Notes: generated from the letters alone by a model not told the origin. 64,000 nt of DNA from Pedobacter fastidiosus (GCF_014306625.1 NZ_JACRYL010000008.1:194208-258207); one strand, 5' to 3'. Numbered from the stretch's first letter, positions 43,269 to 52,829 are shown. Numbers and translations are program-made.

Positions 43269-43305
43269 GTGTGAATCATGCAAAATATCCAAATAGTTAG
43301 ATAAC
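43269..43305 (+). promoter_or_regulatory. Bipartite promoter element, copy A (upstream of L,D-transpeptidase)
   Basis: GTGTGAAT at 43269, GCAA at 43280-43283 and ATAAC at 43301-43305, identical in spacing to the other copies. A weak -7-like GAAATTGG is at 43326-43333, so transcription would start near 43337, well before the chosen start at 43449. Confidence 0.55.
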
Positions 43306-43448
43306 GTGCGGGATAATAAAAACAGGAAATTGGTCGTCCCATGTTGTTTCTTTATTGCAACCAGGCCGGACCGCAAGGCCATCATGATGCAGTATTTATT
43401 TCCTACGGAAAAAGAATGTCTTTTTCCATTTTACCAAAATTTTCCAAG

Positions 43449-45077
43449 ATGAATCTAAAAGCATACCGCTTGTTAAAATGCCTATATAAGATCTTGCTAC
43501 CGGCAATCCTGATCTCTTCAATGCTGACCTGCAGAGCCCAACAGAAAAAAAAGCATGTGAGTTCAGATTCGCTTTCGATCGCCGGAAAATTCAGCGATCA
43601 AAAATTCGATGTTTTTGATAGTTTGGGCGTGGAAACTTTCTTTTTACGTTTCCCAGAACTTGCTGCATACCAGCCTGCGCTCCGGAATTTCTACCGAAAA
43701 AGGAAATTTGCCTATGCCTGGTATAATAAAGAACGGCTTACCTTTCAGGCACATACCCTGAGCAACCGCGTACTGAACATCAGCGAGGAAGGCATTTATC
43801 GGATGCCTCCATACTCCAGGATATTGGATTCTCTGGTAAACAGTCCCATAGAGGTATTGAAAAAGCCTCAAATGGATCCCACAACTGAGCTGATGCTCAC
43901 AGCGCAATACTTCCTATTTTCAAAATTAGCCTGGCATGGACAGGATGACTCTTTGAGCAGCACCGCAGGATGGTTCATTCCAAGGAAAAAATTAGCTTAC
44001 GCAAAAATCCTCGATAGCCTGCTTAATGAAAAGGATTCCAAGGAGGTATTCCATGAGCCTGTTTATAGGCAATATGAACTGCTTAAATCATTTCTCAAAA
44101 AGTACAGAAATCTTTCTTCGCAGGACTGGCCTACACTGCTGGATAGCTTAAGACCATTAAAACCGGGTGATTCCGCGCAGGTAATCGCTCAGATCAGGTT
44201 GCGGCTTTTCAAGCTTGGCGATCATAATGGCGATACCGTTAGCACCAGATATGATCAGGAACTTATCGACGGTCTGGAACATTTTCAGCAAAGGCACGGT
44301 TTAAAAGAGGATGGACTTTTAGGACCGGATACATTTGCCCAGCTCAATGTTCCCTTAGCGCAGCGCATCAAACAGATCATTGTCAACATGGAACGCTGCA
44401 GATGGCTTCCGGTCCGTTCGGATGCAGATTATCTGGCGGTCAATATCCCTGAATATAAACTGCACGTGTACCATCGTGATAGCCTGCTGTGGAGCTGCAA
44501 TGTCGTTGTTGGGCAAAGCTGGAGCAGAACAACCGTTTTTTTTGGCGACCTAAAACATATTGTGTTCAGTCCTTACTGGAACCTTCCGGAAAGCATCGTC
44601 AAAAAGGAGGTTCTTCCGGGAATTCAAAAGGATCCTGCCTACCTGGCCAAACATGATATGGAGATAACAGCTTACAATGGCAAAATACCTGTTGTAAGGC
44701 AGAGACCGGGGAAAAGGAATTCCCTTGGCCTGGTTAAGTTTATATTTCCGAACAGCTACAGCATTTATATGCATGATACACCAAGCAAGTCACTTTTCGG
44801 AGAAACAGAACGTGCTTTCAGCCATGGGTGTATAAGGGTAATGGAACCTGTAAAACTTGCAGAATTCTTATTGGGCAATCAAAGGGAATGGACTAATAAA
44901 AGGATTGCAATTGCAATGAATTCCGGCAGAGAAAGATACGTCCCAATGAAAAAGCAGGTTCCGGTCTATATTGCCTACCTGACTGCTTTCTGCGACCGGG
45001 ACAATGTCCTTAACTTCAGAAACGACATCTATCACCTCGATGAGGCCATGGCGGCTACCTTGATCTCGGGACTCTAG
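43449..45077 (+). CDS. YkuD-type L,D-transpeptidase with peptidoglycan-binding domain
   Basis: 542 residues from M-N-L-K-A-Y-R-L-L (43449), giving a signal/anchor helix and a C-R-A-Q end that may be a lipobox (S-M-L-T-C). A scaffold domain with W-Y-N-K-E-R-L precedes a PG_binding_1 repeat (F-Q-Q-R-H-G-L-K-E-D-G-L-L-G-P), then the YkuD domain with the intact H-D-T-P ... S-H-G-C-I-R-V motif. Function: 3-3 crosslinks in peptidoglycan or anchoring proteins to it, common in stationary phase. First unit driven by the bipartite element A. In contrast to the copy at 24176, catalytic residues are complete. Confidence 0.9.
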   Translation: MNLKAYRLLKCLYKILLPAILISSMLTCRAQQKKKHVSSDSLSIAGKFSDQKFDVFDSLGVETFFLRFPELAAYQPALRNFYRKRKFAYAWYNKERLTFQAHTLSNRVLNISEEGIYRMPPYSRILDSLVNSPIEVLKKPQMDPTTELMLTAQYFLFSKLAWHGQDDSLSSTAGWFIPRKKLAYAKILDSLLNEKDSKEVFHEPVYRQYELLKSFLKKYRNLSSQDWPTLLDSLRPLKPGDSAQVIAQIRLRLFKLGDHNGDTVSTRYDQELIDGLEHFQQRHGLKEDGLLGPDTFAQLNVPLAQRIKQIIVNMERCRWLPVRSDADYLAVNIPEYKLHVYHRDSLLWSCNVVVGQSWSRTTVFFGDLKHIVFSPYWNLPESIVKKEVLPGIQKDPAYLAKHDMEITAYNGKIPVVRQRPGKRNSLGLVKFIFPNSYSIYMHDTPSKSLFGETERAFSHGCIRVMEPVKLAEFLLGNQREWTNKRIAIAMNSGRERYVPMKKQVPVYIAYLTAFCDRDNVLNFRNDIYHLDEAMAATLISGL

Positions 45078-45135
45078 CGTTCGTTGATCTGGATACAAAA
45101 CAATACAAATCCAAAATATTTCATATACCGATATT

Positions 45136-46212
45136 ATGAACCCATTCAAACTGAAGAGACTAGGCATAATCATGCAGCCTGAGGAGGGAAACGAGCTGGA
45201 AGCCGAAGGAGTGCTGAACCCTGCGGCGATACGTGGACCGGATGGGAACCTCTACCTTTTTCCCAGGCTGGTGGCCAAAGGCAACTATTCAAGAATTGGT
45301 ATTGCCCGGGTAATCTTTAGTCCAGAAGGTAACCCCATAGGGGTAAAACGTCTAGGCATTGCACTGGAACCTGAAGCGGATTATGAGAAAAGGACTGGTG
45401 GAAGAGGAGGATGCGAAGATCCAAGAATCACATTCGTTGAGCCGCTAAATAGTTATGTAATGACCTATACTGCTTTTTCCGCAGCAGGCCCAAGGATAGC
45501 TATTGCCGTTTCTGCCGACCTTCTGCATTGGGAACGTCTGGGGCTTGCAAATTTTGCACCCTATAAAAACATCGAGTTCAATGGGGTAAACAATAAGGAT
45601 GCCTGCATCTTCCCCCGCTCGCTGATCAGCCCACATGGGCATCCTTCACTTGTCATGCTGCACCGGCCGTTATTTCCGGGTACCCGGCCAGAGGATATCG
45701 TTAAAGATCCCTTGGACAGGCGCATCAGGGACCACCATGAATGCATCTGGATATCCTATAGCCATATCAGCATTAAGCCCTACCACAGTAGTCCACTGCC
45801 GATGTTTGTCTCCAATAGTCCGCTTGCCCTTCCAGAGGCATCTTGGGAAAAGCTCAAGATCGGTGCCGGGGCACCTCCCGTGATGAGCAGGCACGGCTGG
45901 CTCCTGGTCTACCATGGGGTCATGCAGGGTTCAATAACTCCAGACATCTACGATGAGCTGGTGTATTCTGCAGGCGTGATGATCCTGGACACGGCGAGCC
46001 CCAACAAAATCCTTTACCGCTCCGCTGACCCCGTGCTTAGCCCTGAAATGCCAGAAGAGCGTATTGGAACAGTCGGCGATGTGGTCTTTCCCACAGGCAT
46101 AGATCAGCGTAAGGACATTGATTGCCCCGATCGTTACGATGTGTACTACGGGATGGCAGATAACCGGATTGGAGTGGCCAGATTGGATATTCCAGAGGTA
46201 ATGCCTGTATAG
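45136..46212 (+). CDS. Glycoside hydrolase family 130-like phosphorylase
   Basis: 358 residues. Five-bladed propeller pattern typical of GH130: L-N-P-A-A at 26, S-R-I-G-I-A near 53, and the catalytic Asp region G-C-E-D-P-R-I-T near residue 95, plus repeated (V/I)-x-F-P blade ends. GH130 enzymes act on beta-mannosides, mostly by phosphorolysis. No signal peptide, so cytoplasmic; it could recycle mannose-containing storage or wall material. It starts 58 bp after the L,D-transpeptidase and may be co-transcribed. Substrate not set. Confidence 0.82.
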   Translation: MNPFKLKRLGIIMQPEEGNELEAEGVLNPAAIRGPDGNLYLFPRLVAKGNYSRIGIARVIFSPEGNPIGVKRLGIALEPEADYEKRTGGRGGCEDPRITFVEPLNSYVMTYTAFSAAGPRIAIAVSADLLHWERLGLANFAPYKNIEFNGVNNKDACIFPRSLISPHGHPSLVMLHRPLFPGTRPEDIVKDPLDRRIRDHHECIWISYSHISIKPYHSSPLPMFVSNSPLALPEASWEKLKIGAGAPPVMSRHGWLLVYHGVMQGSITPDIYDELVYSAGVMILDTASPNKILYRSADPVLSPEMPEERIGTVGDVVFPTGIDQRKDIDCPDRYDVYYGMADNRIGVARLDIPEVMPV

Positions 46213-46227
46213 CACATTAATGCATAA

Positions 46228-46264
46228 GTGTGAATGATACAATATATCAAAAGAATTCCATAAC
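46228..46264 (+). promoter_or_regulatory. Bipartite promoter element, copy B (upstream of mlaEFD)
   Basis: GTGTGAAT at 46228, ACAA at 46239-46242 and ATAAC at 46260-46264. It shares AGAATTCCATAAC, 13 bp, with copy C. A -7-like GAGTTTTG is at 46285-46292. Confidence 0.65.
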
Positions 46265-46389
46265 GTTTAAGACTGAATAAAAGGGAGTTTTGCATCGATA
46301 GGATTGTTTCTATTTAGAAAAGAATTCATCAAAAAATTTTCGGATCAGATACCCCAGGTTTCAGTCCATAAAAAACAAATAAACAATAT

Positions 46390-47160
46390 ATGTCAATAAT
46401 TTCTGAGGCTAAAGATTTTTTGGACCAGACCGGGCAGATCTCCAGGTTTGCAGGGCGTTTTTTCTCACATGGGCTCAAGCCCAAGTTTGAGATTAAAGAA
46501 CTTCTGTCGCAATGCTATCTCATCGGATACAAATCATTCCCATTGGTCGGACTGACCGGTTTTATTATGGGACTTGTTTTGACTATGCAACTCCGTCCTT
46601 CACTAGTGAGCTATGGGGTCCAGTCTGAACTTCCGGTTATGGTGGGCATTGCTATCGTAAGGGAAATCGGTCCGGTGATCACGGCTCTTATCTTTGCGGG
46701 AAAAATCGGCAGCAGTATCGGGGCAGAACTGGGATCGATGAAAGTTACCGAACAAATTGATTCCATGGATGTAAGTGGAACCAATCCGTTTAAATATCTG
46801 GTCGCGACGAGGGTAATCGCAACCAGCCTGATGCTTCCGATATTGACGATCCTGGGAGATGCGGTTTCGCTATTCGGTGCCTATATCGGTGTAAATATCA
46901 AATCGGTAACGAATATCAGGTTCTTTTTTGTGCAGGTTTTCGAAAGCCTAAGTTACAGTGATGTACTTCCTGCGGTTATCAAAACCATATTCTTCGGTTT
47001 TGCAGTTGGTCTGATCGGTTGCTATAAGGGATTTAATTCGACTAAAGGAACCCAGGGCGTAGGAAGTTCGGCCAATTCTGCGGTCGTGCTTTCCTCGGTG
47101 CTGATTTTTATTCTGGACCTGCTTACCGTTCAACTTACCAATCTGCTGGGTTTAAATTAA
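46390..47160 (+). CDS. mlaE: MlaE-type lipid ABC transporter permease
   Basis: 256 residues, about five membrane helices. Signature G-L-V-L-T-M-Q at 61-68 and V-R-E-I-G-P-V-I-T-A-L (R-E-x-G-P-V-(L/I)-T is the family mark). It forms the inner-membrane part of the Mla pathway, which moves phospholipids between membranes in diderms. It is the first of mlaE-F-D, driven by bipartite element B; the leader is about 100 bp and A-rich. Stop is 5 bp before mlaF. Confidence 0.92.
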   Translation: MSIISEAKDFLDQTGQISRFAGRFFSHGLKPKFEIKELLSQCYLIGYKSFPLVGLTGFIMGLVLTMQLRPSLVSYGVQSELPVMVGIAIVREIGPVITALIFAGKIGSSIGAELGSMKVTEQIDSMDVSGTNPFKYLVATRVIATSLMLPILTILGDAVSLFGAYIGVNIKSVTNIRFFFVQVFESLSYSDVLPAVIKTIFFGFAVGLIGCYKGFNSTKGTQGVGSSANSAVVLSSVLIFILDLLTVQLTNLLGLN

Positions 47161-47165
47161 AGGGC

Positions 47166-47945
47166 GTGAATATAGGAGCAATAAAAAATAAAGCAGAGGG
47201 AGAACAGCAACCTATAAGCGGACCGGTTATCGTAATCGAACATCTCTATAAGCGATTCGGAGCTAACATCGTTCTGGAAGATTTTTCCTTAAGCGTTGAA
47301 AGGGAGGAAAATGTGGTGGTACTCGGAAAATCGGGAGCTGGAAAATCAGTACTGATAAAATGTATTATCGGGCTTTTAAAACCGGATAAGGGAAAGATTC
47401 TGGTATTTGGCGAGGATGTCACTTCGATGGATGAGGATGAGCTTGCAAAGGCCCGGACCAAGATCGGTTTTTTATTTCAGGCCAATGCACTTTATGATTC
47501 GATGACGGTTAGGGAGAATCTCGAATTCCCATTACGCCGGCACTGGACCAGCCTTGGCGAAACCGAGGTTGGCAAAATGGTAAAGGAAGCACTTGAAAAC
47601 GTGGGGCTCACCCATACCTCAGATATGATGCCTGCAGAACTTTCGGGAGGCATGCTCAAAAGGATTGCCCTGGCCAGAACGCTGATCTTAAAACCCGAAA
47701 TCATCCTTTACGATGAGCCGACAACAGGACTCGATCCGGTTACGGCAAGGGAGATCGATCAGCTGATCCTTACGCTCCAGAAAAAATACAAGACCTCTTC
47801 AATCATTATCTCCCACGATATGAACTGTGTGAGAAACATTGCAGACCGCGTGATTTTGCTTTTAGAAGGCAGGTGTTATGCGGACGGCACATACAAAACG
47901 CTCGAAAGTTCGAGCGATCCCAAAATCAATCAATTTTTTCAGTAA
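47166..47945 (+). CDS. mlaF: MlaF-type ABC transporter ATP-binding protein
   Basis: 259 residues. Walker A G-K-S-G-A-G-K-S, ABC signature L-S-G-G-M-L-K-R, Walker B I-I-L-Y-D-E-P-T, His loop S-H-D-M. It starts with GTG at 47166, after A-G-G-G-C, the best alignment start; no ATG fits. The N-terminal 18 residues are unusual in charge, so a later start is possible. It energises MlaE. Confidence 0.92.
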   Translation: MNIGAIKNKAEGEQQPISGPVIVIEHLYKRFGANIVLEDFSLSVEREENVVVLGKSGAGKSVLIKCIIGLLKPDKGKILVFGEDVTSMDEDELAKARTKIGFLFQANALYDSMTVRENLEFPLRRHWTSLGETEVGKMVKEALENVGLTHTSDMMPAELSGGMLKRIALARTLILKPEIILYDEPTTGLDPVTAREIDQLILTLQKKYKTSSIIISHDMNCVRNIADRVILLLEGRCYADGTYKTLESSSDPKINQFFQ

Positions 47946-47950
47946 GTATT

Positions 47951-48940
47951 ATGGCAAAGACAGAAGCAAAAAATATCAAACTTGGCATATTCGTGATGGC
48001 GGGCCTGCTGGTGCTGGTTGTCTCATTTTACATGATCGGTAGGAGCCGCAATATCTTTGGAAGGGACTTTGAAATTAAGGCCCGCTTTAATAACCTTAAT
48101 GGATTGATGGAAGGCAACAATGTTTTATTTTCAGGCATCCAGGCAGGAACGGTGAAGAGCATTGATATGGTTAACGATACCACAATCGAGGTGACCATGC
48201 AGATCAACAGCAAGGTGCGTCCCTACATCCATAAAAACGCACAGGCAGCCATAGGAACTGAAGGACTGATGGGCAACAAGGTCATCAATATCGAGCCTGT
48301 TAAGTTGGCTGGCGAAAAAATTTCTGAGGGAGATATGCTTGATGCGCAGAAGCTGGTGAGTACCGATGAGATGCTCAAGACACTCTCCAAGACCAACAAC
48401 GATGTAGCTGCAATTGCTAAGGCTTTAAAAGAAACCGTTCTCCGCTTAGATACCAGTGAAATCTTCAACCTGATGAATGACCCTGCAATTGGCCTAAGCC
48501 TAAAATCTTCGCTTAACGAAATCAATATGGCTACAAAAAATGCCAATCAGATGAGTTATGGATTAAATGCCCTAGTTGGCAATATCCGTAGGGGAAAAGG
48601 TACCCTCGGGCTATTATTGACAGATACAGTGCTCTCTTCCGATCTCAAATATGCTGTTGCTGATTTTAGGGCCACGGGTGGAAATGCCAAAAAGGTTACC
48701 GGCCAGCTTGGTGATATGGTAAAAGGGATTGATTATGAATTGAACTATGGAAAAGGACCATTGCATGCCCTGTTACGGGATTCATCTTTTACAATAAAGC
48801 TCGGTACCAGCCTGGATAACCTGCAGAAAGGAACGGATGGGTTCTCTGATCTTATGGATGCCACCAAGCATAGTTTTCTCTTCCGCGGATATTTCAGGAA
48901 ACAGGAGCAGAAACAGCAAAAAACCAAAACGAAAGAATAG
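47951..48940 (+). CDS. mlaD: MCE-domain lipid-binding protein (MlaD-type)
   Basis: 329 residues from M-A-K-T-E-A-K (47951). N-terminal membrane helix (about 12-30), MCE domain (about 35-120) with L-x-E-G-N-x-V-L-F-S-G-I and G-T-E-G-L-M-G-N-K, then a long coiled coil with G-L-L-L-T-D. The longer tail than E. coli MlaD resembles Bacteroidetes MCE proteins. Forms a ring that receives lipids for MlaEF. It starts 5 bp after mlaF. PRC-barrel gene follows 51 bp downstream. Confidence 0.9.
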   Translation: MAKTEAKNIKLGIFVMAGLLVLVVSFYMIGRSRNIFGRDFEIKARFNNLNGLMEGNNVLFSGIQAGTVKSIDMVNDTTIEVTMQINSKVRPYIHKNAQAAIGTEGLMGNKVINIEPVKLAGEKISEGDMLDAQKLVSTDEMLKTLSKTNNDVAAIAKALKETVLRLDTSEIFNLMNDPAIGLSLKSSLNEINMATKNANQMSYGLNALVGNIRRGKGTLGLLLTDTVLSSDLKYAVADFRATGGNAKKVTGQLGDMVKGIDYELNYGKGPLHALLRDSSFTIKLGTSLDNLQKGTDGFSDLMDATKHSFLFRGYFRKQEQKQQKTKTKE

Positions 48941-48991
48941 CAAAAAACAAGAATGGCCATTACATCAATTAAACAATAAATCAGATCAATT

Positions 48992-49681
48992 ATGCAACAC
49001 AATATCAAAAGTCTGCTCGGATATAAAATAGGTGCCAGGGATGGCGAGATAGGACATGTAAAAGATTTTTATTTTGAGGATACCTCCTGGGCCATCCGTT
49101 ACCTGGTGGTTGAAACAGGAAACTGGTTTATGGAAAAAAAGAAACTCATTGCACCTCAGGCATTGCTAAGCCCAGATTGGAAAAACAGAATTTTTCCGGT
49201 CGATCTATCTATGGATCAGGTGAAGGATAGCCCGGATATTGATACAGAAAAACCGGTTTCATTGCAACAGGAGATTGAACTATACGGTCATTATGCCTGG
49301 CAGCGGTACGGGGGAAGTGGTTTTTACGCCGGTGCTTCGGATGCGGTGATGGATCAGCCGCTGGTGATTGATGAAAGGATTGTAGTTCCGGAACATCGTC
49401 TGGAAGGAAAGAAAAATGACCTTCATTTGCAGAGCACGCATCTGGTTTCCGGTTATCATATCCGTGCCACTGACGGAGAGATCGGTCACCTTGCAGATTT
49501 TATGATGAATGATATGGACTGGGAGATCGAATACCTTGTTATTGATACCCATAATGGGATCGGCGGAAAGAAAGTTTTGCTGAAGGTTGAACATGTGAAA
49601 GAAATCCGATGGGAAGACTCACTTGTTATCGTAGACATCAATATCGAATCAGTAAAGTCCCTGATGCTGTTCAATTCCTGA
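48992..49681 (+). CDS. Protein with two PRC-barrel domains
   Basis: 229 residues. Two PRC-barrels, each starting L-L-G-Y-K-I-G-A-R-D-G-E-I-G-H-V or H-L-V-S-G-Y-H-I-R-A-T-D-G-E-I-G-H-L and containing W-x-I-(R/E)-Y-L-V-(V/I)-(E/D)-T. PRC-barrels act in RNA processing and membrane/photosystem assembly; in heterotrophs this two-domain form is common in stress loci. It follows mlaD by 51 bp. Function unknown. Confidence 0.88.
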   Translation: MQHNIKSLLGYKIGARDGEIGHVKDFYFEDTSWAIRYLVVETGNWFMEKKKLIAPQALLSPDWKNRIFPVDLSMDQVKDSPDIDTEKPVSLQQEIELYGHYAWQRYGGSGFYAGASDAVMDQPLVIDERIVVPEHRLEGKKNDLHLQSTHLVSGYHIRATDGEIGHLADFMMNDMDWEIEYLVIDTHNGIGGKKVLLKVEHVKEIRWEDSLVIVDINIESVKSLMLFNS

Positions 49682-49686
49682 AAAAA

Positions 49687-50430
49687 TTAGCCCAAGAAAG
49701 CCAGAACGGCCTCGATGATCCTTTTGGTTTCTTCGGGGTCTCTGACCTTAATACAATATGCGCCTGTTTTTCGCACCGGCTCATCATTGCCCCCTTTAAA
49801 AAGGGCGTCACCAATAAAAATCATTTCGGCAACCTCTATACCAAGCTTTTCATGAAGCTTTTCTATGCCATAAGACTTATCTACCCCTTTGGCAGTAATA
49901 TCTATAGATGTAGAACCACCTATGTTGACTGAATAATCCCCAAGAACCTTATCCAAAGCAGTTTTCAATATTTTCCGTTTGAAAAAATCTGGGTCCCAAT
50001 TTTGTTTTTCTTTCAGGGGAGCGTCTTGCCCGAGTGCTGAATAGGTAATCTGACTTCCACGGTCCTCGATAAGTTCACCCCATTTTTTTTTAGGCAAAAG
50101 ACCTGTATCCGAAATGGCCTGCTCAACAGAGTCGATAATGAATGTTCTATCCTTTTCATTAAAATCTTCTTCATAAAGCTTTTTCCAATCCGAATCATAG
50201 AAGTAATATTTTGTACCACATAAGGGCAGAATCGATAAATTATTCAGCGCATTTCCTATAGATAACTTTGAGAGTACCTGCTTTTGAAACTGTGGCCAGT
50301 TTCCGCCAGAAATAACCGCTACTTTGATTGATGCCAGTAGCTGATCCAATAATATGCTCATTTCACTATCAATGGGTGATTTGCTTAAGGCAAGTGTACC
50401 ATCAAGATCGAATACAATAAGTTTTTTCAT
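49687..50430 (-). CDS. HAD-IIB family phosphatase (phosphomannomutase-like)
   Basis: 247 residues. N-terminal nucleophile motif F-D-L-D-G-T-L-A, Ser/Thr motif V-I-S-G-G-N, and C-terminal F-I-G-D-A-L-F-K-G-G-N-D, a type IIB layout as in eukaryote-like phosphomannomutases and sucrose-phosphate phosphatases. Substrate is uncertain. It is convergent with the PRC-barrel gene (5-bp gap). The hairpin at 50496-50534 upstream is the stop of the next gene. Confidence 0.82.
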   Translation of the reverse strand: MKKLIVFDLDGTLALSKSPIDSEMSILLDQLLASIKVAVISGGNWPQFQKQVLSKLSIGNALNNLSILPLCGTKYYFYDSDWKKLYEEDFNEKDRTFIIDSVEQAISDTGLLPKKKWGELIEDRGSQITYSALGQDAPLKEKQNWDPDFFKRKILKTALDKVLGDYSVNIGGSTSIDITAKGVDKSYGIEKLHEKLGIEVAEMIFIGDALFKGGNDEPVRKTGAYCIKVRDPEETKRIIEAVLAFLG

Positions 50431-50495
50431 ATCCGTTGCTTTATTTAATAAACGCCCGAGTTATATATTTATTTGGTTTTTGATCTGCAAAATAA

Positions 50496-50534
50496 AATGC
50501 CTTCCCCAACCGGTTAAGGATTAGAAAAGGCATT
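50496..50534 (-). terminator. Terminator after the aldehyde dehydrogenase
   Basis: Arms AATGCCTT/AAGGCATT (8 bp) with a 23-base loop, followed on the minus strand by TTTATTTT. It lies 18 bp past the stop of the gene at 50552. Confidence 0.7.
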
Positions 50535-50551
50535 AATATTTATTAATGATA

Positions 50552-51934
50552 CTAAAATGGATCACTTAGTGCACTAACCCTGATTAATTTTTTGTTTACA
50601 AATTCCTGTACGCCAAGGCTTGACAGTTCCCTGCCATATCCTGAGCGCTTGGTGCCGCCAAAGGGAAGGTCAGCCTGTGTCCAGGTTGGATGGTTGATAA
50701 AGACCATACCGGTATCGATCTGCTCGGCAAGGCGTTTCCCTTTTTCAATATCTCCGGTAAAAATACTTCCACCAAGTCCAAATGGTGAATCGTTGGCAAG
50801 ATCAATTGCAGCCTGTTCATCCTTTACCCTGTAAAAGGCCGCAACAGGCCCGAATAATTCTTCGTGATACGCGGCCATTCCTGGCTTTATATCACCTAGG
50901 ATTGTGGCCTCGATGAAGGCACCCTGACGGTCTATGAGCTTTCCGCCCAGCAGAACCTTTGCCCCGGCGCTTACGCTCCGCTGCACCTGTTCGATCAGCT
51001 GGATCACTGCACCTTCAGAGCTCAATGGCCCTAGCTGGGTATCACTATCCATAGGATCCCCCACCTCCAGTCCGCTCAGTTTGGCTTTAAATTTGGCCAG
51101 GAATTCGTCCGCAATCTCCTCCACAACAATGATTCTTTTTGCAGCAACGCAGCACTGCCCGGTATTGTTCATTCTTCCGATAACTGCCCAATCAACCGAC
51201 TGATCGATATCTGCATCAGCAAGTACGATGAAGGCATCACTGCCACCAAGCTCAAGTACAGATTTTTTAAGCGCTTTTCCAGCTGCGGCAGCAATGCTTC
51301 CACCTGCTGTTTCACTTCCTGTAAGGGATACCCCTTTTATCCGTTCGTCAGCCACAACCTGATCAATGCGGCTTCCGCTCAGAAAAAGATTGGTGTAAAC
51401 ACCTTCGGGTGCGCCCGCTTCCTCGAAAAGCCTGTGTATGGCCAGTGCACACTGGGGAACATTACTGGCATGTTTCACTAAAACTACGTTTCCCGCCATG
51501 ATATTGGGTGCTGCAAAACGGGCTACCTGATAAAACGGAAAGTTCCAGGGCTCTACTCCAAGCAGTACGCCTATTGGTGTACTCTTGATATATGCTTCCC
51601 CATATTCCGGTTCAAGACGCTGGTCTTCCAAAAAAGTTTCTGCATTTTCGGCATAGTAATCCAAGATATCTGCACTCAGGGCAATTTCTCCGTAACTCTG
51701 TGCAATCAGTTTGCCCATTTCTAGGGTAATGAGTTTGGCAAGGACATCCTTTTGCTTACGCATGAGGCCTGCAACTTTGTGCAGCAGCGCTGCACGCTCC
51801 GAAAATGGAGTTTTTCTCCAATGCTGAAACGCTTCATCTGCAATGGAAATTGCGATTTCTACCGCATCGGGAGTCATTTCCTCGTAGCTTTTAATAACCT
51901 GATTATTAAAAGGATTAATGGTTTGTATGGCCAT
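50552..51934 (-). CDS. Succinate-semialdehyde dehydrogenase-like aldehyde dehydrogenase
   Basis: 460 residues. Catalytic Cys in N-T-G-Q-C-C-V, general base Glu in L-E-L-G-G-S-D, N-F-P-F-Y-Q in the substrate channel, and P-F-G-G-T-K-R-S-G-Y near the end. Size and E-P-W-N-F-P place it with SSADH/GabD-Sad type. It would convert succinate semialdehyde to succinate, feeding Sdh, but other aldehydes are possible. Cofactor preference not read. It follows BON protein 2 on the same strand after 60 bp, and a short piece of the same family is at 28457. Confidence 0.88.
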   Translation of the reverse strand: MAIQTINPFNNQVIKSYEEMTPDAVEIAISIADEAFQHWRKTPFSERAALLHKVAGLMRKQKDVLAKLITLEMGKLIAQSYGEIALSADILDYYAENAETFLEDQRLEPEYGEAYIKSTPIGVLLGVEPWNFPFYQVARFAAPNIMAGNVVLVKHASNVPQCALAIHRLFEEAGAPEGVYTNLFLSGSRIDQVVADERIKGVSLTGSETAGGSIAAAAGKALKKSVLELGGSDAFIVLADADIDQSVDWAVIGRMNNTGQCCVAAKRIIVVEEIADEFLAKFKAKLSGLEVGDPMDSDTQLGPLSSEGAVIQLIEQVQRSVSAGAKVLLGGKLIDRQGAFIEATILGDIKPGMAAYHEELFGPVAAFYRVKDEQAAIDLANDSPFGLGGSIFTGDIEKGKRLAEQIDTGMVFINHPTWTQADLPFGGTKRSGYGRELSSLGVQEFVNKKLIRVSALSDPF

Positions 51935-51994
51935 GTTTAAAAATTAAGGTATTTGTTTTATATTTTCAGTTAAAGGTTAATAACTATTCTTTGA

Positions 51995-52657
51995 TCAGCA
52001 ATCAGCGTATTCTATGGTCAGTTTATTATGTACGTTACAAACTCCGGGTGCGTTCCAGGCAATCCGTTCTGCGGTATTGCTCTGATACAGGGAATGTACT
52101 TTCCCCATCAAAGTAACCTGGTTTCCAAGAACGGAAACTTCGATTTCCTGGTCATCAATAGCCCAGTTTCTCAGAAGTGCATTCTCTATAGTCGCCTTTT
52201 CAACATCATCTTCTCTTTCGGAACGGATGCTTATATTATTGGTAATCATCCTTACCCCTGAGAGATGATGGACTGCTCTTTCCGCCTCCTCTTTCTGGGC
52301 GGTCCATTTGACTTTACCCTCAAGGGTAACCCAGCCGTCCTCAACAAGTACGCTTATACTGTCCTTGAGTATATCTGGGCTGAACTGTAAAGCTTTCAAT
52401 ATCTCCGACGCCAGAGCTTCATCTGTTTTAGTAACATCCGCTCCGAATTTAACCTTGATCTTTTCCGCAACTGCGTGCACGCCGGGCACCTTGCCTGCGA
52501 CATGTTCAGCTGCTCTTTTCTTAACGTAGCTGTCAACCGTTCCCGATAAGGTAACGATGCCTTCATTTGTGGTAACCTCTATCTCTGCTGTATTAAGTAA
52601 TGGCTCGAGCCTTATGGCCTCCTTTACTTCATTTTTTAGTGTTTCATTGTGTTTCAT
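51995..52657 (-). CDS. Triple BON-domain protein 2
   Basis: 220 residues, three BON repeats: E-V-T-T-N-E-G-I-V-T-L-S-G-T-V, L-V-E-D-G-W-V-T-L-E-G-K-V, E-V-S-V-L-G-N-Q-V-T-L-M-G-K-V, same layout as the other three copies. No signal peptide. Divergent from an AraC regulator with a 350-bp gap carrying two inverted FNR-type half-boxes. Closest to BON protein 1 in its last domain (A-W-N-A-P-G-V). Confidence 0.9.
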   Translation of the reverse strand: MKHNETLKNEVKEAIRLEPLLNTAEIEVTTNEGIVTLSGTVDSYVKKRAAEHVAGKVPGVHAVAEKIKVKFGADVTKTDEALASEILKALQFSPDILKDSISVLVEDGWVTLEGKVKWTAQKEEAERAVHHLSGVRMITNNISIRSEREDDVEKATIENALLRNWAIDDQEIEVSVLGNQVTLMGKVHSLYQSNTAERIAWNAPGVCNVHNKLTIEYADC

Positions 52658-52815
52658 CTGCTGTTAAATTAGTGTCTCGTAAATAGCCCTTTTCTTATGT
52701 TGCTATTTTTTCGCCCCAATAGCTCCAAAAATGCTCAGGCTAGTATGGAAACTATGAATCAGATAAAGGTCAGCCTATTCCCTTCCCTTACAAATGATAC
52801 AGGTCATGTTAAGAT

Positions 52816-52829
52816 AAGATGTTCATCAA
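52816..52829 (-). promoter_or_regulatory. Weak FNR-type box facing BON protein 2 (TTGAT-GAAC-ATCTT)
   Basis: Read on the minus strand; one mismatch in the right arm. Together with the next box it makes 12-bp inverted repeats (52817-52828 and 52881-52892). Centre 165.5 bp from the BON start; -7 candidate is poor (GACCTTTA, minus, 52764-52771). Confidence 0.4.

Noticed and set aside
46228..46264. TGATACAATATATCA inside bipartite element B as an FNR box
   Set aside because: The spacer is 7 bp rather than 4 and the other copies of the element lack the symmetry.
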